Below the pieces are notes generated by a model, which worked only from the letters and a program-made list of their open reading frames with translations, did not search any database and was not told where the DNA came from. A DNA stretch of 64,000 nucleotides from Pegoplata infirma (taxonomy: Eukaryota > Arthropoda > Insecta > Diptera > Anthomyiidae), in contig OY992536.1 in assembly GCA_963921195.1 (NCBI GenBank), positions 328,183,038 through 328,247,037 on the forward strand, given 5' to 3'. Positions 47,441 to 59,710 of the stretch are shown here, in pieces. Positions within the stretch are counted from its first letter, which is position 1, and the number at the start of each line of letters is the position of its first letter. The position numbers and the translations under genes are program-made.

Positions 47441-48100
47441 CTATGCGGGCCGGTCTATTACACCGCTCAACACTCATTTTCCGGTTTGAATTCTGGTTAT
47501 CAATTTTTGTAGACTTTGATCTCCTGATTCCAAATACCTTAGTTCTTATTGATATTTTTCAAATAAAAACTAAAAAAAAATATTTTACAAATTCAAGTTT
47601 TCTGTGTCATTTTTCATATAAACCGGAAGATATCTTTAATGGGTTTAAAAGTCTATAAGAAAGAATGAACTTTTGCCTAAATTTTGAGCTCATCATCTGG
47701 TTTTTGTTTTAGAGCCTTTTAAAAATGGTGCTTTTTCAACAACTTCAAATTTTTTTGATCATATATTTGAGATCATAGTTCAATTATACTCTAACGCTTT
47801 ATACCAGATTTTTATTCCACCCAGTGGCTGCTGTGTAAAAATCGTGTTTTTTCGCATTTTCAACAGCGAATAATTAAACTTCTAGACGTAATGGAAAAAT
47901 TTGAAGCACAGATTTGGAATCAGCGAGTCAAAATCTTTAAAAATTTTATATGAAACCTCAAACCGGAGCCAAAAACCTTCGATTTGCGGTGTTATTATGA
48001 AACCAGCGTATTTTCCTGGTGATGATGTGCGACGTCAATGCACATCATATTCTATGGGGAAGTAAAGACACGAACAAAAGGGTCTAGGCGTCTTGGAAGT

Positions 48101-48144
48101 CCCGCTAATCTGATCTTTGTTGCAATAAAGATCAGATTAGCGGG
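48101..48144. other. Perfect 18-bp-stem hairpin in a retroelement-like tail
   Basis: CCCGCTAATCTGATCTTT, loop of eight bases, then its exact complement. About 70 bp further on, GTCATCC-GTC-GGATGAC forms a second hairpin followed by GAAATATCGAATA and an A/T-rich tail. The combination resembles 3' ends of Penelope/RTE-like retroelements (weak). Confidence 0.5.
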
Positions 48145-48540
48145 AAGTCGTTTAATTGTGCGTTTATTGTAACCCTTTTTAATAAAAATTTTATATTTTT
48201 ATCCTGAAGATGTCATCCGTCGGATGACGAAATATCGAATAGTAAAATAAATAATTGAATAAATAAAATTTATTGAAAACTAAGGCCTCGAGCTTGATTA
48301 TCAGTTTACTTATTGAAAAAAAAATTATATTTCGAACATAGATGGGACTAAATAGGTAGTATGTTATGTATTTAATATATTTTTTTTTTTTTTTTTTTTT
48401 TTTATGTTGTATTTAGTCTTAAGAACTCAGGTTTTATTACTATGTAGTACATATAAATTTTGGCCTGGATGGCTTTGTATTACAATATTGAATTAATAAG
48501 TAAATAAATAAATAAAATAAAATAAATAAATTAAAGGGAC

Positions 48541-49203
48541 CAATTAATTGATGGTTTAATTACCATTTAATTGATGTCAATGGTAATGAAATTTTTTTCA
48601 TTACCATTAGTTGTATCAATTGTACCAATTAAATTACTTATCAATTTAATTACTAATGAATATTAAAAAAAAAATAATTACCATTGGTATGCCATCGCTT
48701 AAAATATATATATTTACCATTTAAAAAAAAATAATTACCATTGGTATGCCATCGCTTAAAAAAAATAATTACCATTAGTAAAAATCATCACAATATTGTC
48801 AAAATCGTTAGTACATATTTGGAAATATCTGTTGTTTTTTGTTATATGGTGTTTTAGTTTTTCACATTTTATAAACCAAACACACGTTGATTGCCTTTGT
48901 GTAACACAATATTTGAAATTTTTATTTGCGTTTTGTTTTTTGTCTTTAACATTTTCATATTTTTTTGTAAAAACATACTTTGATGTTTAAATTTTTAACT
49001 TTTCAAAAAAACAAAAATGTGCAAACCAATGGTTTTGAAACCAATTATAATTGGTGTTTTTCAACAATTGATGCATTTCATTACCATTAGTAATTATTTT
49101 TTCAATTAAAAAAATTTAATTACCATTAAATGGTAATGAAAATGTTTTCATTACCATTGATATCAACCAATGGTAATTAAATTTCAATGGCAATGAAAAA
49201 TTC
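48541..49203. mobile_element. hAT-like MITE with ATTACCATT repeats
   Basis: Both halves carry ATTACCATT and AATGGTAAT many times in both orientations (48560-48660 and 49080-49190). TTACCATTGGTATGCCATCG occurs twice near 48680 and 48738. Ends not fixed to the base. Confidence 0.5.
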
Positions 49204-49636
49204 ACAGTGGGGTGGGCTTAGTACATGTTGCGGCATCAATTAAACCGCTAAGTTTTTATACATGTTACCCGCATGGTTGAAAATAGGATTACTTTTAGAT
49301 ATCAGAAAAGCGGAAAAAAGATATTTGCGTTGTGGAAATATTTTTCGTAAATCGCAAAAAAACCGCCAAGTTTTTAAATAAGTTCTGTACCTGGTTGAAA
49401 AAAAGATCACATACAGACATCAGAAACTTGAAAAATGTTTGCGTAGTGCAAAGTTTTTTCGCAAATCGCTAAAAACCAAATTCGCATACTCAATCGCTAA
49501 GTTTTTATGTTCATAAGTTCTGTACATGGTTTAAAAGAGGACCAGTTATAAATATCAGAAACGTGAAAAGATATATTTGCGTAGTGCAAATATTTTTTCG
49601 CAAATCGCAAAAAAAAACAAAATTGTACGCTCAGCG

Positions 49637-50397
49637 CATTGGCGTAGATAGCCCTGTCTGGGGGGGCTTAGCCCCCCCAGAATAATTTTAGCCCCCCCCA
49701 GAATTTTAATCATTCACAATTTTTTTTTAATAATTTAATGATTTCATTAATTTTTGCAACAATAAATAATAATAATGAGTCTTTAGGACTCGTTATGATT
49801 ATTCTACGAGTCTTAAGGACTCGTAATGATTATTATATTAGATCTAATAGTTTTTCCTATTGAAAAATAGTCTGAATTATTGCAAAAAGTTTTTATATGA
49901 ATCTGATGTTTTTGTCAGTAATAAAAACTTTACCGAATCTTAGGATTTTAACTTCAGGAAAACACTTTAAGTTCTTTGATTTAAAAAAGTTTATAAATTC
50001 TAAGTGGTTTTTTATAGACAAAAGTTATTGGAAGAAAGAATCTGAGAATTTTGACTAATAATCATCAACTTTTGCAATCATCAGAACTTTTTCTTGAAAA
50101 AAATCATAGTAATCTAATGATTTTACTATAGGAAAAACATTAAAAATCTTTCATTTTCATAACATATCTGGGAGTTCTAAATTTCCGAAAAATCTTCAGA
50201 ATCAAAATTTGTTTAAAAAAAATATGAATTTTTAACCGCTTTCGGAGGGCATTCGTTTCTAGGACACCTAGACACATGATATAGGAAACGCTTCAGAAAT
50301 AGGTCTAGGGTTTTCTATTAAAAAAAAAAACAAAAAATTCAAAAAAATCTGGGGGGGCTTTAGCCCCCCCTAGAAATGTTGGCTTTCTACGCCAATG
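49637..50397. mobile_element. hAT-type MITE with GGGGGGGCTTAGCCCCCCC blocks
   Basis: Ends CATTGGCGTAGATAGCC and (complement) CATTGGCGTAGAAAGCC, with perfect 8-bp duplications GCTCAGCG (49629-49636 and 50398-50405). A G7/C7 palindrome next to each end makes it strikingly GC-rich at its tips. Inside, AGTCTTTAGGACTCGT and a near copy form a further palindrome. Non-coding. Confidence 0.88.
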
Positions 50398-50596
50398 GCT
50401 CAGCGTTGGTTCTTTCCTTGGATTTCGACCTTATAAAACAGATTACAGTAGTTCATTTCTTATTGTACGACTCGTCACTGGAGCACAAAACTCATTTTCA
50501 AGTTCATAAGATTACATAAAAGGGGTCTGTTTTGAATAACAACCAAGAATTTGGTTAAATTACTTTGATGTTTTTCGGTTTCTACCCCTGTTTTAG

Positions 50597-50675
50597 GTTT
50601 TTCCTTGAGCGAGTCGCTTTAAATACTTTTTTTATGTTTTTCCTTGAGCGAGTCGCTTTAAATACTTTGTTGTTG
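50597..50675 (+). repeat. Direct duplication of about 40 bp
   Basis: TTTTTCCTTGAGCGAGTCGC followed by TTTAAATACTTT occurs twice in a row. In the plus frame both copies read FLERVALNT, so the open frame at 50565-50825 is partly an artefact of the duplication. No protein family recognised. Confidence 0.6.
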
Positions 50676-51541
50676 GAACACTTTATTTATAGGACACATA
50701 ACATCATCGATATTCCATCCGCTTTTAAGCTAAAAATGTGTTTTCGTTCAAAAAAAACCACAGTGGGCACCCGTACCCATTATCCTACACTATTGTCGAA
50801 TATAAAAAAAGCAAAAATAATTTAAGAATGGACAGATTAAGTATTATTTATTTATTGTTTGCACTTTTTGATAATATTATTTAAGAACTTAACGTTAAAC
50901 TCATTTTAAAATAATTTTTAATTCATTTTAGGCATTTCGTCCCTATTATTTTTTTCAGCTAAATTCACTACTTTTTTTAATTATTCTGCCAATAAGAATT
51001 TAAATTAAAAGAGAATCTTCAAAAACTATACAGATCATTAAATCCCATTTAATTACTGATCATTTTTCAGTTGATGCTAAAAAATGAGACATTTATGAAA
51101 AAGTGTTTAACGAGTTATTAAATTTGAACTTGTCGTACCTATTATTTTTTCCAACTGTATGTACTTGGATGAAACTTACAAAACTTTTTATTAAAAAATT
51201 ATATCTCGAAAACTATACTGACAATGGTGTAAATTTTGGCATCCATAAAATCTATGAGCCATTGTACTTGGGTTAAATTTTCCATACTTTTCTTAAAAAT
51301 TATATCTCGAAAACTGTGTTGACTGTAAAAAATTTTTTAGATTAAAAAATTGAACCCACATGTGAAGAGCACCGACGAAATAATGGTGATTCTAAGAACC
51401 AAAAATGCCCTCCATTTTGCTCTATCTGGCTAAGTTTTTGATATAAAGCCATTTTAAGTTTTAACTCGCCGCGGAGCTCCGACGGAAATAAGACATTTAA
51501 TATTGCTAATGTTTTGTTTTCATTAAAGCATTTATTAATGC

Positions 51542-52988
51542 CAGTGTTGGCTACCGTTACCCTTTCAATACCGTTACCGATTAAAAACCCTTTAATATTG
51601 ACTACCGTTACCGTTACCAATACCGAAATAAAAATTTTTGAATACCGTTACCGATAAAAACCCGTTACCCTTATTCGATTTTTTACCGGTATTATATCGG
51701 TTTTGTTTAGGTTGCATTAATATTACTTATTTTAATTTTTTTGTGGATTAAAAACATATTAAAATATTTTTAATATACTTAAAATAAAAAAAAACAGATT
51801 TTTGTTCATTGCCAATCCAACCAATGATTACATTCGCAATTAACTAAATTCGAATATCGGTCTTGGACCTCATAAAGATTTTATATTATTGATCAGTGAT
51901 CGATTCTGTGCGATGTTCGTCTTTCCGTATGTAGAAGACACGATACGATCCAAAATAAACGTGCTACTCTTCTAGTACGAATACGTCTTATGGTCATAGG
52001 CTGGTTAAGTTCCGAAACGGGGAGATCGGAACAGATGAAAAAAAGTTCCTCCCCATGAAAAACTTACAAAACCCCAGAGAAACATATTTTTTTTTAAATT
52101 TTTTTGTGTATTTGTTTAGAAAATAAAACATTTTTATGCAGTTTGAAATTCATTAACAAAGATTAGAAAATGTGATTTTTTCGGTCCGAACCTTTTGGGG
52201 GCTTGGCTATAGCATATAAAAATAAACATTGATAAAATTGTATTATTTATGCGTAAATATAAATAAAATTAATTTCTTAACATCTATGACGAGAGGAAAG
52301 GTGCCCCTCTGGTACCGCCCACCCTCCACCTTAAAAAACATCCCTTGTTACATCCAAGTTTTCTTTATCCCTGCCGATTTTTATTTAACAACAGGGCAAA
52401 CAATTTTGTTCATTATAACAGTGAAATCAGCAGATTTCTCTATTAAAATCAGCGGATTTGTCTGCTGTATTGACAGTTTTTCAGCAGATTCTAACTGGAT
52501 CATCCACACAGAAATTTAGCAAACCGCGACAGCTATAATCAGCATATTTCTCAAATGGCTTAAAATGAAGATTTCTCATATGGCGTAAAATGCAGATTTT
52601 TTGGCTTATTGGACAAAGGTGTCTCTACGAACATGAGTTCGTGTTTGTTGAGTTACAATATTACGTGAATGTTTTAATTTAATTCTGAGTTTATTCATAG
52701 TATTTAATACTAGTACAAATATAATTATGTATAGAAAAGGTACAGAATTTAACAGTTTATTTTATTTTTTTAAACAATTTATTTTTATTTTTTACGCATT
52801 TTTAACAAATTTGTGACCTGTTAACATTTTTTCTATAATACCGGTACGTACCGGTATTGATATTTCGGTAACGGTTCACCGTTACCGAAATAATCGAAAA
52901 TACCGTTACCTTTACCGTTACCGATATAAAAAATATGTAATACCAATACCGTTACCGATACCGTTACTCGTTTCGGTTGCCAACCCTG
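51542..52988. mobile_element. hAT-type non-autonomous element with TACCGTTACC repeats
   Basis: Ends CAGTGTTGGCTACCGTTA and (complement) CAGGGTTGGCAACCGAAA, with perfect 8-bp duplications ATTAATGC (51534-51541 and 52989-52996). TACCGTTACC clusters lie at both ends. The interior holds a calyptrate-repeat fragment (51855-52060). No transposase. Confidence 0.87.
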
Positions 52989-53111
52989 ATTAATGCCAAT
53001 GAAATTTTTCATAATTAGCTTTAGTAATGCTTCTAATTCCTTAACGGGCATCGGCATTGATTGAAACAATGCCAATGCTAAAAACTTCATTGGTATTAGT
53101 TTCAATATGAT

Positions 53112-53496
53112 TAGTGTCCCACCGAACAGCTCGGCCAAAAAATGGTATTGGCCAAAAATTAATATTTGCAAGCATTTTTAACAACTTTTTCAGATGGCCG
53201 TTTGTTTGTTTAGGCGATAGAAGACTATTCTGACTTTAAAATTTAATGACAAGGACGAAGTTAAGCACCAACTTAGATGTTCGGTAACCGAACGTTCGGC
53301 CAAATTGAAAAAAGTTCGGTTACCGAACTTTGAAATTGTGGCTAACTTCGTACTCGTTCTTAAATTTTACACTTAGAATCGTCTTCCATTGCCTCAACAA
53401 TTCTACCCCATATAAAAAAAGTTGTTAAAAGTACTCCCAAATACCAAATTTTTTATTAAATGACGTTTTTTGGCCGAACTGTTCGGTCGGACACTA
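53112..53496. mobile_element. hAT-like MITE with GTTCGGCC motifs
   Basis: Inverted ends TAGTGTCCCACCGAACAG and (complement) TAGTGTCCGACCGAACAG extend about 30 bp. Flanks AATATGAT and AATATAAT differ at one base. A single related end (TAGTGTCTGACCGAATATTC in reverse) is at about 42320-42340. Confidence 0.72.
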
Positions 53497-53565
53497 AATA
53501 TAATGCCAATGAAATCGTCAATTAATTATTCCATTTATTTAAATAGTCCCATGTATGTGTTATAC

Positions 53566-54327
53566 TTTAGGGCGGATCGAGAAATGCGTTTTCACAAATT
53601 TCGTATATGTAATATGGTCCGCTAAACTTATAAAAGTTTTCAATTTTAATCTACTTGTAATTGGTAAAAAACTATTTTTTGTGTGGGACTCATATGACCC
53701 CATGTCGACAAGGGTTAATGATCTCTTAACTTTTAATGAGAATATCTTTAATAGGAAAATATGACATAATTTGTAAAAAATGTTTAAAATATAGAGCAAT
53801 ATAGCAATATAAAATGTATGAAATAAATTTTTTTAAAATATCGTAAGTTGAGATTGGTCCACAAGAGTTTCGTATTTTTTGGTTTTAACGGTTTTGGAAT
53901 CCTAGGGTAGTCTATTTTCCAAGTCGGGAAGAAAAAAATCATATTTTGCAATTTTAACGTGTTTTTTTACAAAATTGCAAAAAGTTGCTTTTCAGGTTTC
54001 TCCAAAATGTAAGCATACTTTTCCACCTCTGGTTTTTGGAGGTTAGCGATAGCTTATTAAGCTGATATTTAAAATCTAAATAGATGTAATTAACTAGACC
54101 ACATAAAATCCAAAATTAAGATCTGATCAAATTTGAATTTTCGATATTTTTTAAAAAAAATTGCTCTTTGGCTTAAAAAAGTGGAAACTTTAGCGCTGGA
54201 GGGGGACCCCAAGATGTAATGCGATTTTCCTGAAATTTTAACCACATCGTTTTGGCATCTATTTTTACCAATCCCGCATAGCGCCCAAGCGAAATTCGTG
54301 AAAAAGCATTTCTCGATCCGCCCTAAT
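53566..54327. mobile_element. MITE with TAGGGCGGATCGAGAAATGC ends
   Basis: TTAGGGCGGATCGAGAAATG on the left is matched in reverse by CATTTCTCGATCCGCCCTAA on the right, with the similarity running about 40 bp (TTTTCAC, AATTTCG). A TA is present at both ends but I could not settle the target duplication. Confidence 0.6.
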
Positions 54328-54768
54328 GTATATGGGGCAAAACGCGTCAAAGGTCCACACCAAAAAACAAATGTTGTCCAATTTAAGTATAATTTTGGTA
54401 AAATAGTAGGTTGATGATAGGTATTCTAAATTACAAATATAAAATTTTTTGATGAAATATTGGCAGAGTTACAGGGTTGGAAAGTTTTGATGTTTTTGAA
54501 AAGAACATATTTTGGTGAATTTTAATTAACATTTTGATGAAACAAAAATTATAATTTTAAAAACGACTTTTAAAGTATTTTTGACGGCCTTTAAAATGGC
54601 ATTTGTGTTTTTTTTTGAAAAAAATAAATTTGACCTTAAAATTCAAGGTCAAAATATTAAATTGTAATTATCTTATAAGGGTCGCACTTTTAGATTTTTT
54701 TCACTAAGCTCACTAGAAAGGTTGAAATTTTTTTTAATTTCGGTTTTTTTTTTTAAAATGGTATGTAT

Positions 54769-55031
54769 GTCCCAATTTAGACAGGGCAATTTTAATTGCG
54801 GCAATTTTTGTGTTTCTCTTTTGAACTTGCCGTTTGTGTTCACACACTGGCAATTCTGTTCGGCAATTCCAAAAAGAAATGTGAAAATACTCTACAGATT
54901 GAGAGTTGCGAATGAAAAAACAAAACGAATTGCCAGTACAAGCAAGTTTTTTTCCCTTTCCATTCCTCTCACCTCTCTCTCCTATAAACTAAGAATTGCG
55001 GCAATTAAAATTGCCCTGTATAAATTGGGAC
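54769..55031. mobile_element. Palindromic MITE at the centre of the foldback
   Basis: Ends GTCCCAATTTAGACAGGGC and (complement) GTCCCAATTTATACAGGGC, with the inverted match continuing through AATTTTAATTGC for about 37 bp. Non-coding. Confidence 0.65.
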
Positions 55032-55037
55032 TAAGAT

Positions 55038-55250
55038 ACTTTATGAGAAATCAATTTTTTTACGAGTACATAACACCCAAACTGTACTGATTTCTTTATT
55101 TTTTATGCGTGCAACGTTTGTTGTGTGTGTTTACAACGCACACTTTATCTAAGCATTGATTTTTGTTGTTGTTATTATATGCAGATTAATGCGATTTCAG
55201 TACAATTTGAGTGTCATATACTCCTAAAAAATTGATTTCTCATAAAGTTT
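55038..55250. mobile_element. Second palindromic MITE beside the foldback centre
   Basis: ACTTTATGAGAAATCAATTT on the left is matched in reverse by AAATTGATTTCTCATAAAGT on the right, over about 50 bp. It interrupts the right foldback arm (compare GTATGTGTGAA on its right with GTATGTATG in the left arm). Confidence 0.65.
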
Positions 55251-55699
55251 CACACATACCATTTTTTTTTTAAAAACCGAAATTAAAAAAAATGTCAAGC
55301 TTTCTAATGGGCTTAGTGAAAAAAATTTAAAAGTGCGACCCTTATAAGATAATTACAACTTAATATTTTGACCTTGAATTTTAAGGTCAAATTTATTTTT
55401 TTCAAAAAAACCACAAATGCCATTTTAAAGGCCATCAAAAATACTTTAAAATTAGTTTTTTAAATTATAATTTTTGTTTCATCAAAGTGTTAATTAAAAT
55501 TCACCAAAATATATTCTTTTCAAAAACATAAAAACTTCCCAACCCTGTAACTCTGACAATATTTCATCAAAAAATTTTATATTTTTAATTTATACTACCT
55601 ATCATCTATATATATAAAAGAGTAACGTGACTGACTGACTGACTGACTGACTGACTGACTTATTGACTGATTCATCATCGCCCAGCCCAAACCGCTGAA

Positions 55700-56420
55700 G
55701 CTAGAGACTTGAAATTTGGACTGTAGGTTTATCTCCCGGAATATAGATCCACTAAGGCTGGATTTTTGCCAATGTTGATTCTAAGGGGGTAAAAAGGGTA
55801 AAAATCTGTACTTTTGGTACTTTTTATATCTCAGGAAATAATGGTCGTAGAGACTTGAAATTTGGACTGTATGTTCACCTCCCGGAATATAGATCCCCTA
55901 AGGCTGGATTTTTGCCAGTGTTGATTCTAAGGGGGTAAAAAGGGTAAAAAACTGTACTTTTGGTACTTTTTATATCTCCTGAAATAATGGTCATAGAGAC
56001 TTGAAATTTGGACCGTATGTTTATATTATGGAATCCAGATCCAGTAAGGCTGGATTTTTGCCAATGTTGGTTCTAAGGGGGTAAAAAGGGTAAAAATCTG
56101 TTCTTTTGGTACTTTTTATATCTCCTGAAATAATGGTCATAGAGACTTGAAATTTGGACTGTATGTTCACCTCCCGGAATATAGATCCACTAAGGCTGGA
56201 TTTTTGCCAGTGTTGATTCTAAGGGGGTAAAAACTGTACTTTTGGTACTTTTTATATCTCTTGGAATAATTGTACTAGAAACTTGAAATTTGCAGTTTCG
56301 GTTCACTTCCCGGAAAAAAGACTCACTACTGCTGGGTTTTTGCCAATGTAGATTCTACGGGGGTAAAATGGGTAAAAAAGTGTACTTTTGGTACTTAATT
56401 TACTAAAATAATGGTCATTC
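55700..56420 (+). repeat. Minisatellite, about 146-bp unit, 4-5 copies, in the Helitron
   Basis: Each unit starts AGAGACTTGAAATTTGGACT (near 55703, 55849, 55995, 56141; a decayed one near 56276), then CCCGGAATATAGATCC, AGGCTGGATTTTTGCCA, TTCTAAGGGGGTAAAAAGGG and TACTTTTGGTACTTTTTATA. Diverged units follow the 16-bp array (57742 onwards). Confidence 0.8.
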
Positions 56421-56496
56421 AAACTTGGAATTTGGAATGTAGGATCCTTTAGTGAAATAAAAAATTCTGGACAAGTACTTTCTGAAAATTCTGTAT

Positions 56497-57615
56497 CGTT
56501 TATAAAAAGTATCTTTTATAAAAAGTACCTTTTATAAAAAGTACCTTTTATAAAAAGTACCTTTTATAAAAAGTACCTTTTATAAAAAGTACCTTTTATA
56601 AAAAGTACCTTTTATAAAAAGTACCTTTTATAAAAAGTACCTTTTATAAAAAGTACCTTTTATAAAAAGTACCTTTTATAAAAAGTACCTTTTATAAAAA
56701 GTACCTTTTATAAAAAGTACCTTTTATAAAAAGTACCTTTTGTAAAAAGTACCTTTTGTAAAAAGTACCTTTTGTAAAAAGTACCTTTTATAAAAAGTAC
56801 CTTTTATAAAAAGTACCTTTTATAAAAAGTACCTTTTATAAAAAGTACCTTTTATAAAAAGTAGCTTTTATAAAAAGTACCTTTTATAAAAAGTACCTTT
56901 TATAAAAAGTACCTTTTTAAAAAGTACCTTTTATAAAAAGTACCTTTTATAAAAAGTACCTTTTATAAAAAGTACCTTTTATAAAAAGTACCTTTTATAA
57001 AAAGTACCTTTTATAAAAAGTACCTTTTTTAAAAAGTACCTTTTATAAAAAGTACCTTTTATAAAAAGTACCTTTTATAAAAAGTACCTTTTATAAAAAG
57101 TACCTTTTATAAAAAGTACCTTTTATAAAGAGTACCTTTTATAAAAAGTATCTTTTATAAAAAGTACCTTTTATTAAAAGTACCTTTTTTAAAAAGTACC
57201 TTTTATAAAAAGTACCTTTTATAAAAAGTACCTTTTATAAAAAGTACCTTTTATAAAAAGTACCTTTTATAAAAAGTACCTTTTATAAAAAGTACCTTTT
57301 ATAAAAAGTACCTTTTTAAAAAGTACCTTTTATAAAAAGTACCTTTTATAAAAAGTACCTTTTATAAGAAGTACCTTTTATAAAAAGTACCTTTTATAAA
57401 AAGTACCTTTTATAAAAAGTACCTTTTATAAAAAGTACCTTTTATAAAAAGTACCTTTTATAAAAAGTACCTTTTATAAAAAGTACCTTTTATAAAAAGT
57501 ACCCTTTTTAAAAAGTACCTTTTATAAAAAGTACCCTTTATAAAAAGTACTTTTTATAAAAAGTACCTTTTACAAAAATTACCTTTAATATAAAGCACCT
57601 TTTATTAAAAGTACC
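56497..57615 (+). repeat. 16-bp tandem repeat array, about 65-70 copies
   Basis: Unit ATAAAAAGTACCTTTT, nearly palindromic around GTAC, very homogeneous in the middle and decaying at both edges (GTATC, TTGTAAA, TTTAAAA variants). Single units with one lost AT pair are scattered through it. Contained within the Helitron. Confidence 0.92.
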
Positions 57616-59710
57616 GAAAGTGCTGAAGCAATGATCCTAGAAAATGATCCTTGAAATATGGAATGTAGGATTTTTCGATGAAGAAAAAAACATTCTGGAA
57701 GAGATACTTTTTGGAAATTCCGTTTCTAACGGGGGTAAGAAAGTGTACTTTTGGTACTTTTTTTGTTCTTATAATAATGACCTTAGAAGCTTGAATTTTG
57801 GAATGTAGGGTACTTCGGTGAAAAAAACATTCTGGTAAAGTATTTTTTAAAAAAATCCGTTTCTAGAGGTATAAAAAAGTGTTTTTTGATACTTTTTATA
57901 TTTCATGAAGTAATGATCCTATGCACTGAAGTTTTTAATGCTGGATAACTTTCTTTTAGGAAATTCTGTTTCTAAGGGTCGCGACCGATCGTAAAGGGGA
58001 TAAAGAAGTGTAAATTTCGTTATTGGTTATTATATCTTGAAATAATGGGTCAGAAACTTGATATTTTAAATATAGGATCACCTAGCACAAAAAAAAAGTT
58101 TTTAGAAAATTTAATTTTAAGGGAAGAGATGGCAAATGGTTATTTTTACCTATCTAACTATTAAACTAAAAGACCCAGAAATAACAGCCATATTTTAAAA
58201 TTTAAAATTTTAGGGTAAAAAGGGGTACCTGGTAAAAGTGGTGTAAAATGGTACTTTTCATATCTATAAAATAACGACAATAGAAATTTTTATTTCTTTA
58301 ACACATATTATACGGAGAGGAATGAAACTTGCTTGGAACAATAGTAGATGGAATTGGAAATGAAATGGAGTAGAACGGGGATCGAAATGGAATAGAGCAG
58401 GGAACCATATGGAATGATACTTTTTACTGAAATTTACCGTATTTAACTTTTTTTTATTCCATATTTTTTCTCCCTATATGTTTTTTCACTCAAATTTTTT
58501 TATTCCCATTTCTTTTTTCACTAAAATATTTATTTACTTAAAATCCAAAAACCCGATATAAGGGCTCGAAAATTGTCAATATCTGTTTTCACCGGAACGC
58601 ACGTGATAACGTACCAGCGAAGTTATTCAAATTGTATTGTTTAAATTATTCATTGAAATATTATTTTATGAAAGTCGTAAACGTCCACAAATAAAAAAAA
58701 CAAAGGATACCTAGAGAATTTTTTTTAAATCGATAGAGTAATCCTTATCTTTCTATTATTCGGTATTCGATAAAACCGGTAACGAAGTACCGGGATGGTA
58801 AGCTAGTTAACCTAATATTTTGCCAAAATTATACTTGAATCGGAAAACATTTGTTTTTGAGTGTGGACCGTTGACGCGTTTTGCCCCATATGTAAGAGAT
58901 AAACTAAAAAAACTGAAACGTGGGTGTTTACTTCCCCCTTCATTTGGGCCGTGCCCCTTTATTTTTCCTAATCTACAAGATAAAATTAATTCTATAAAGA
59001 TCGTAGGGTGACACTAGGGAGACTACCCAGCCAGAAATTGCCAACCGTTCCAAAAAAAAAGTACTGGGAAAGCAACTTTTTTTTGTATACCAAGCTCTTT
59101 TTAGTAAAGTACTTGGTTTTACCGAACTAATTACTTTGCTAACACTTTTTTACCAAACTAAAGGCGGTTTATATTATTAATTTGAAATATTTTTTTTTTA
59201 ATAATTTTACTAAATTTTAACATTTAAAAAAACTGTTAATTATGTAATAAAGCAATTGCAATGGTGTCATTATAAAATTTAGTAAGAATACATTTTGATT
59301 CTACTATATTGATACTGATTTCAATGTTATTTTTATCTAATTTATTAACATTGTAGAGTCCTATTTCTCTTGATGGTAGTGGAAATTGAAAAAAATCGCT
59401 ACATTCAGTGAAAATATTGCCTTTCAAAAATATATCATCACTTTTGTATTTAGACTGCTTTCTACTAAAAATTTCAGTAACGATAATAACGTTTTCATTG
59501 TCGAGTAAACATTAGGGCTGTCAAACGGGATCAGTTTTTTAAAATCCCGGGATTCGGGATTTGAAAATCGAAATCCCGGGATCCCGGGATTTTTCGGGAT
59601 CACGGGATTTTTCGGGATCCCGGGATTTTCGGGATTCCGGGATTAAATTTCTTTAATTATAAAAGTAAAAAAATAGTACTCTTATGTTTCAGTTTTATTG
59701 TGCATATTAA

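Larger units (their letters stand above)
55605..58806 (+). mobile_element. Non-autonomous Helitron with satellite-like cargo
   Basis: Starts TCTATATATATAAAAGAG and (TGAC)n, then CATCGCCCAGCCCAAACCGC. Ends with hairpin CCGGTA-ACGAAG-TACCGG, then GATGGTAAG and CTAG. It sits between A (55604) and T (58807). The left foldback arm at 54395-54425 gives the uninterrupted target. TC start, CTAG end, 3' hairpin and A|T insertion without duplication are the Helitron hallmarks. No Rep/helicase ORF. Confidence 0.88.
54330..58893. mobile_element. Large foldback element, right arm split by a Helitron
   Basis: The left arm starts ATGGGGCAAAACGCGTC and runs through AAAATTTTTTGATGAAATAT and TTGACCTTAAAATTCAAGG to about 54765. 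The right arm is its inverse from about 55265 to 55604, resumes after the Helitron at 58807, and ends GACGCGTTTTGCCCCAT. Each arm is about 430 bp. The centre holds two smaller palindromic MITEs. Confidence 0.75.

Noticed and set aside
50565..50825. 86-codon ORF with a repeated FLERVALNT segment
   Set aside because: The repeat comes from a nucleotide duplication and the rest has no recognisable family.
56497..57615. CRISPR-like array
   Set aside because: Units are directly contiguous with no spacers, and the context is a eukaryotic Helitron.
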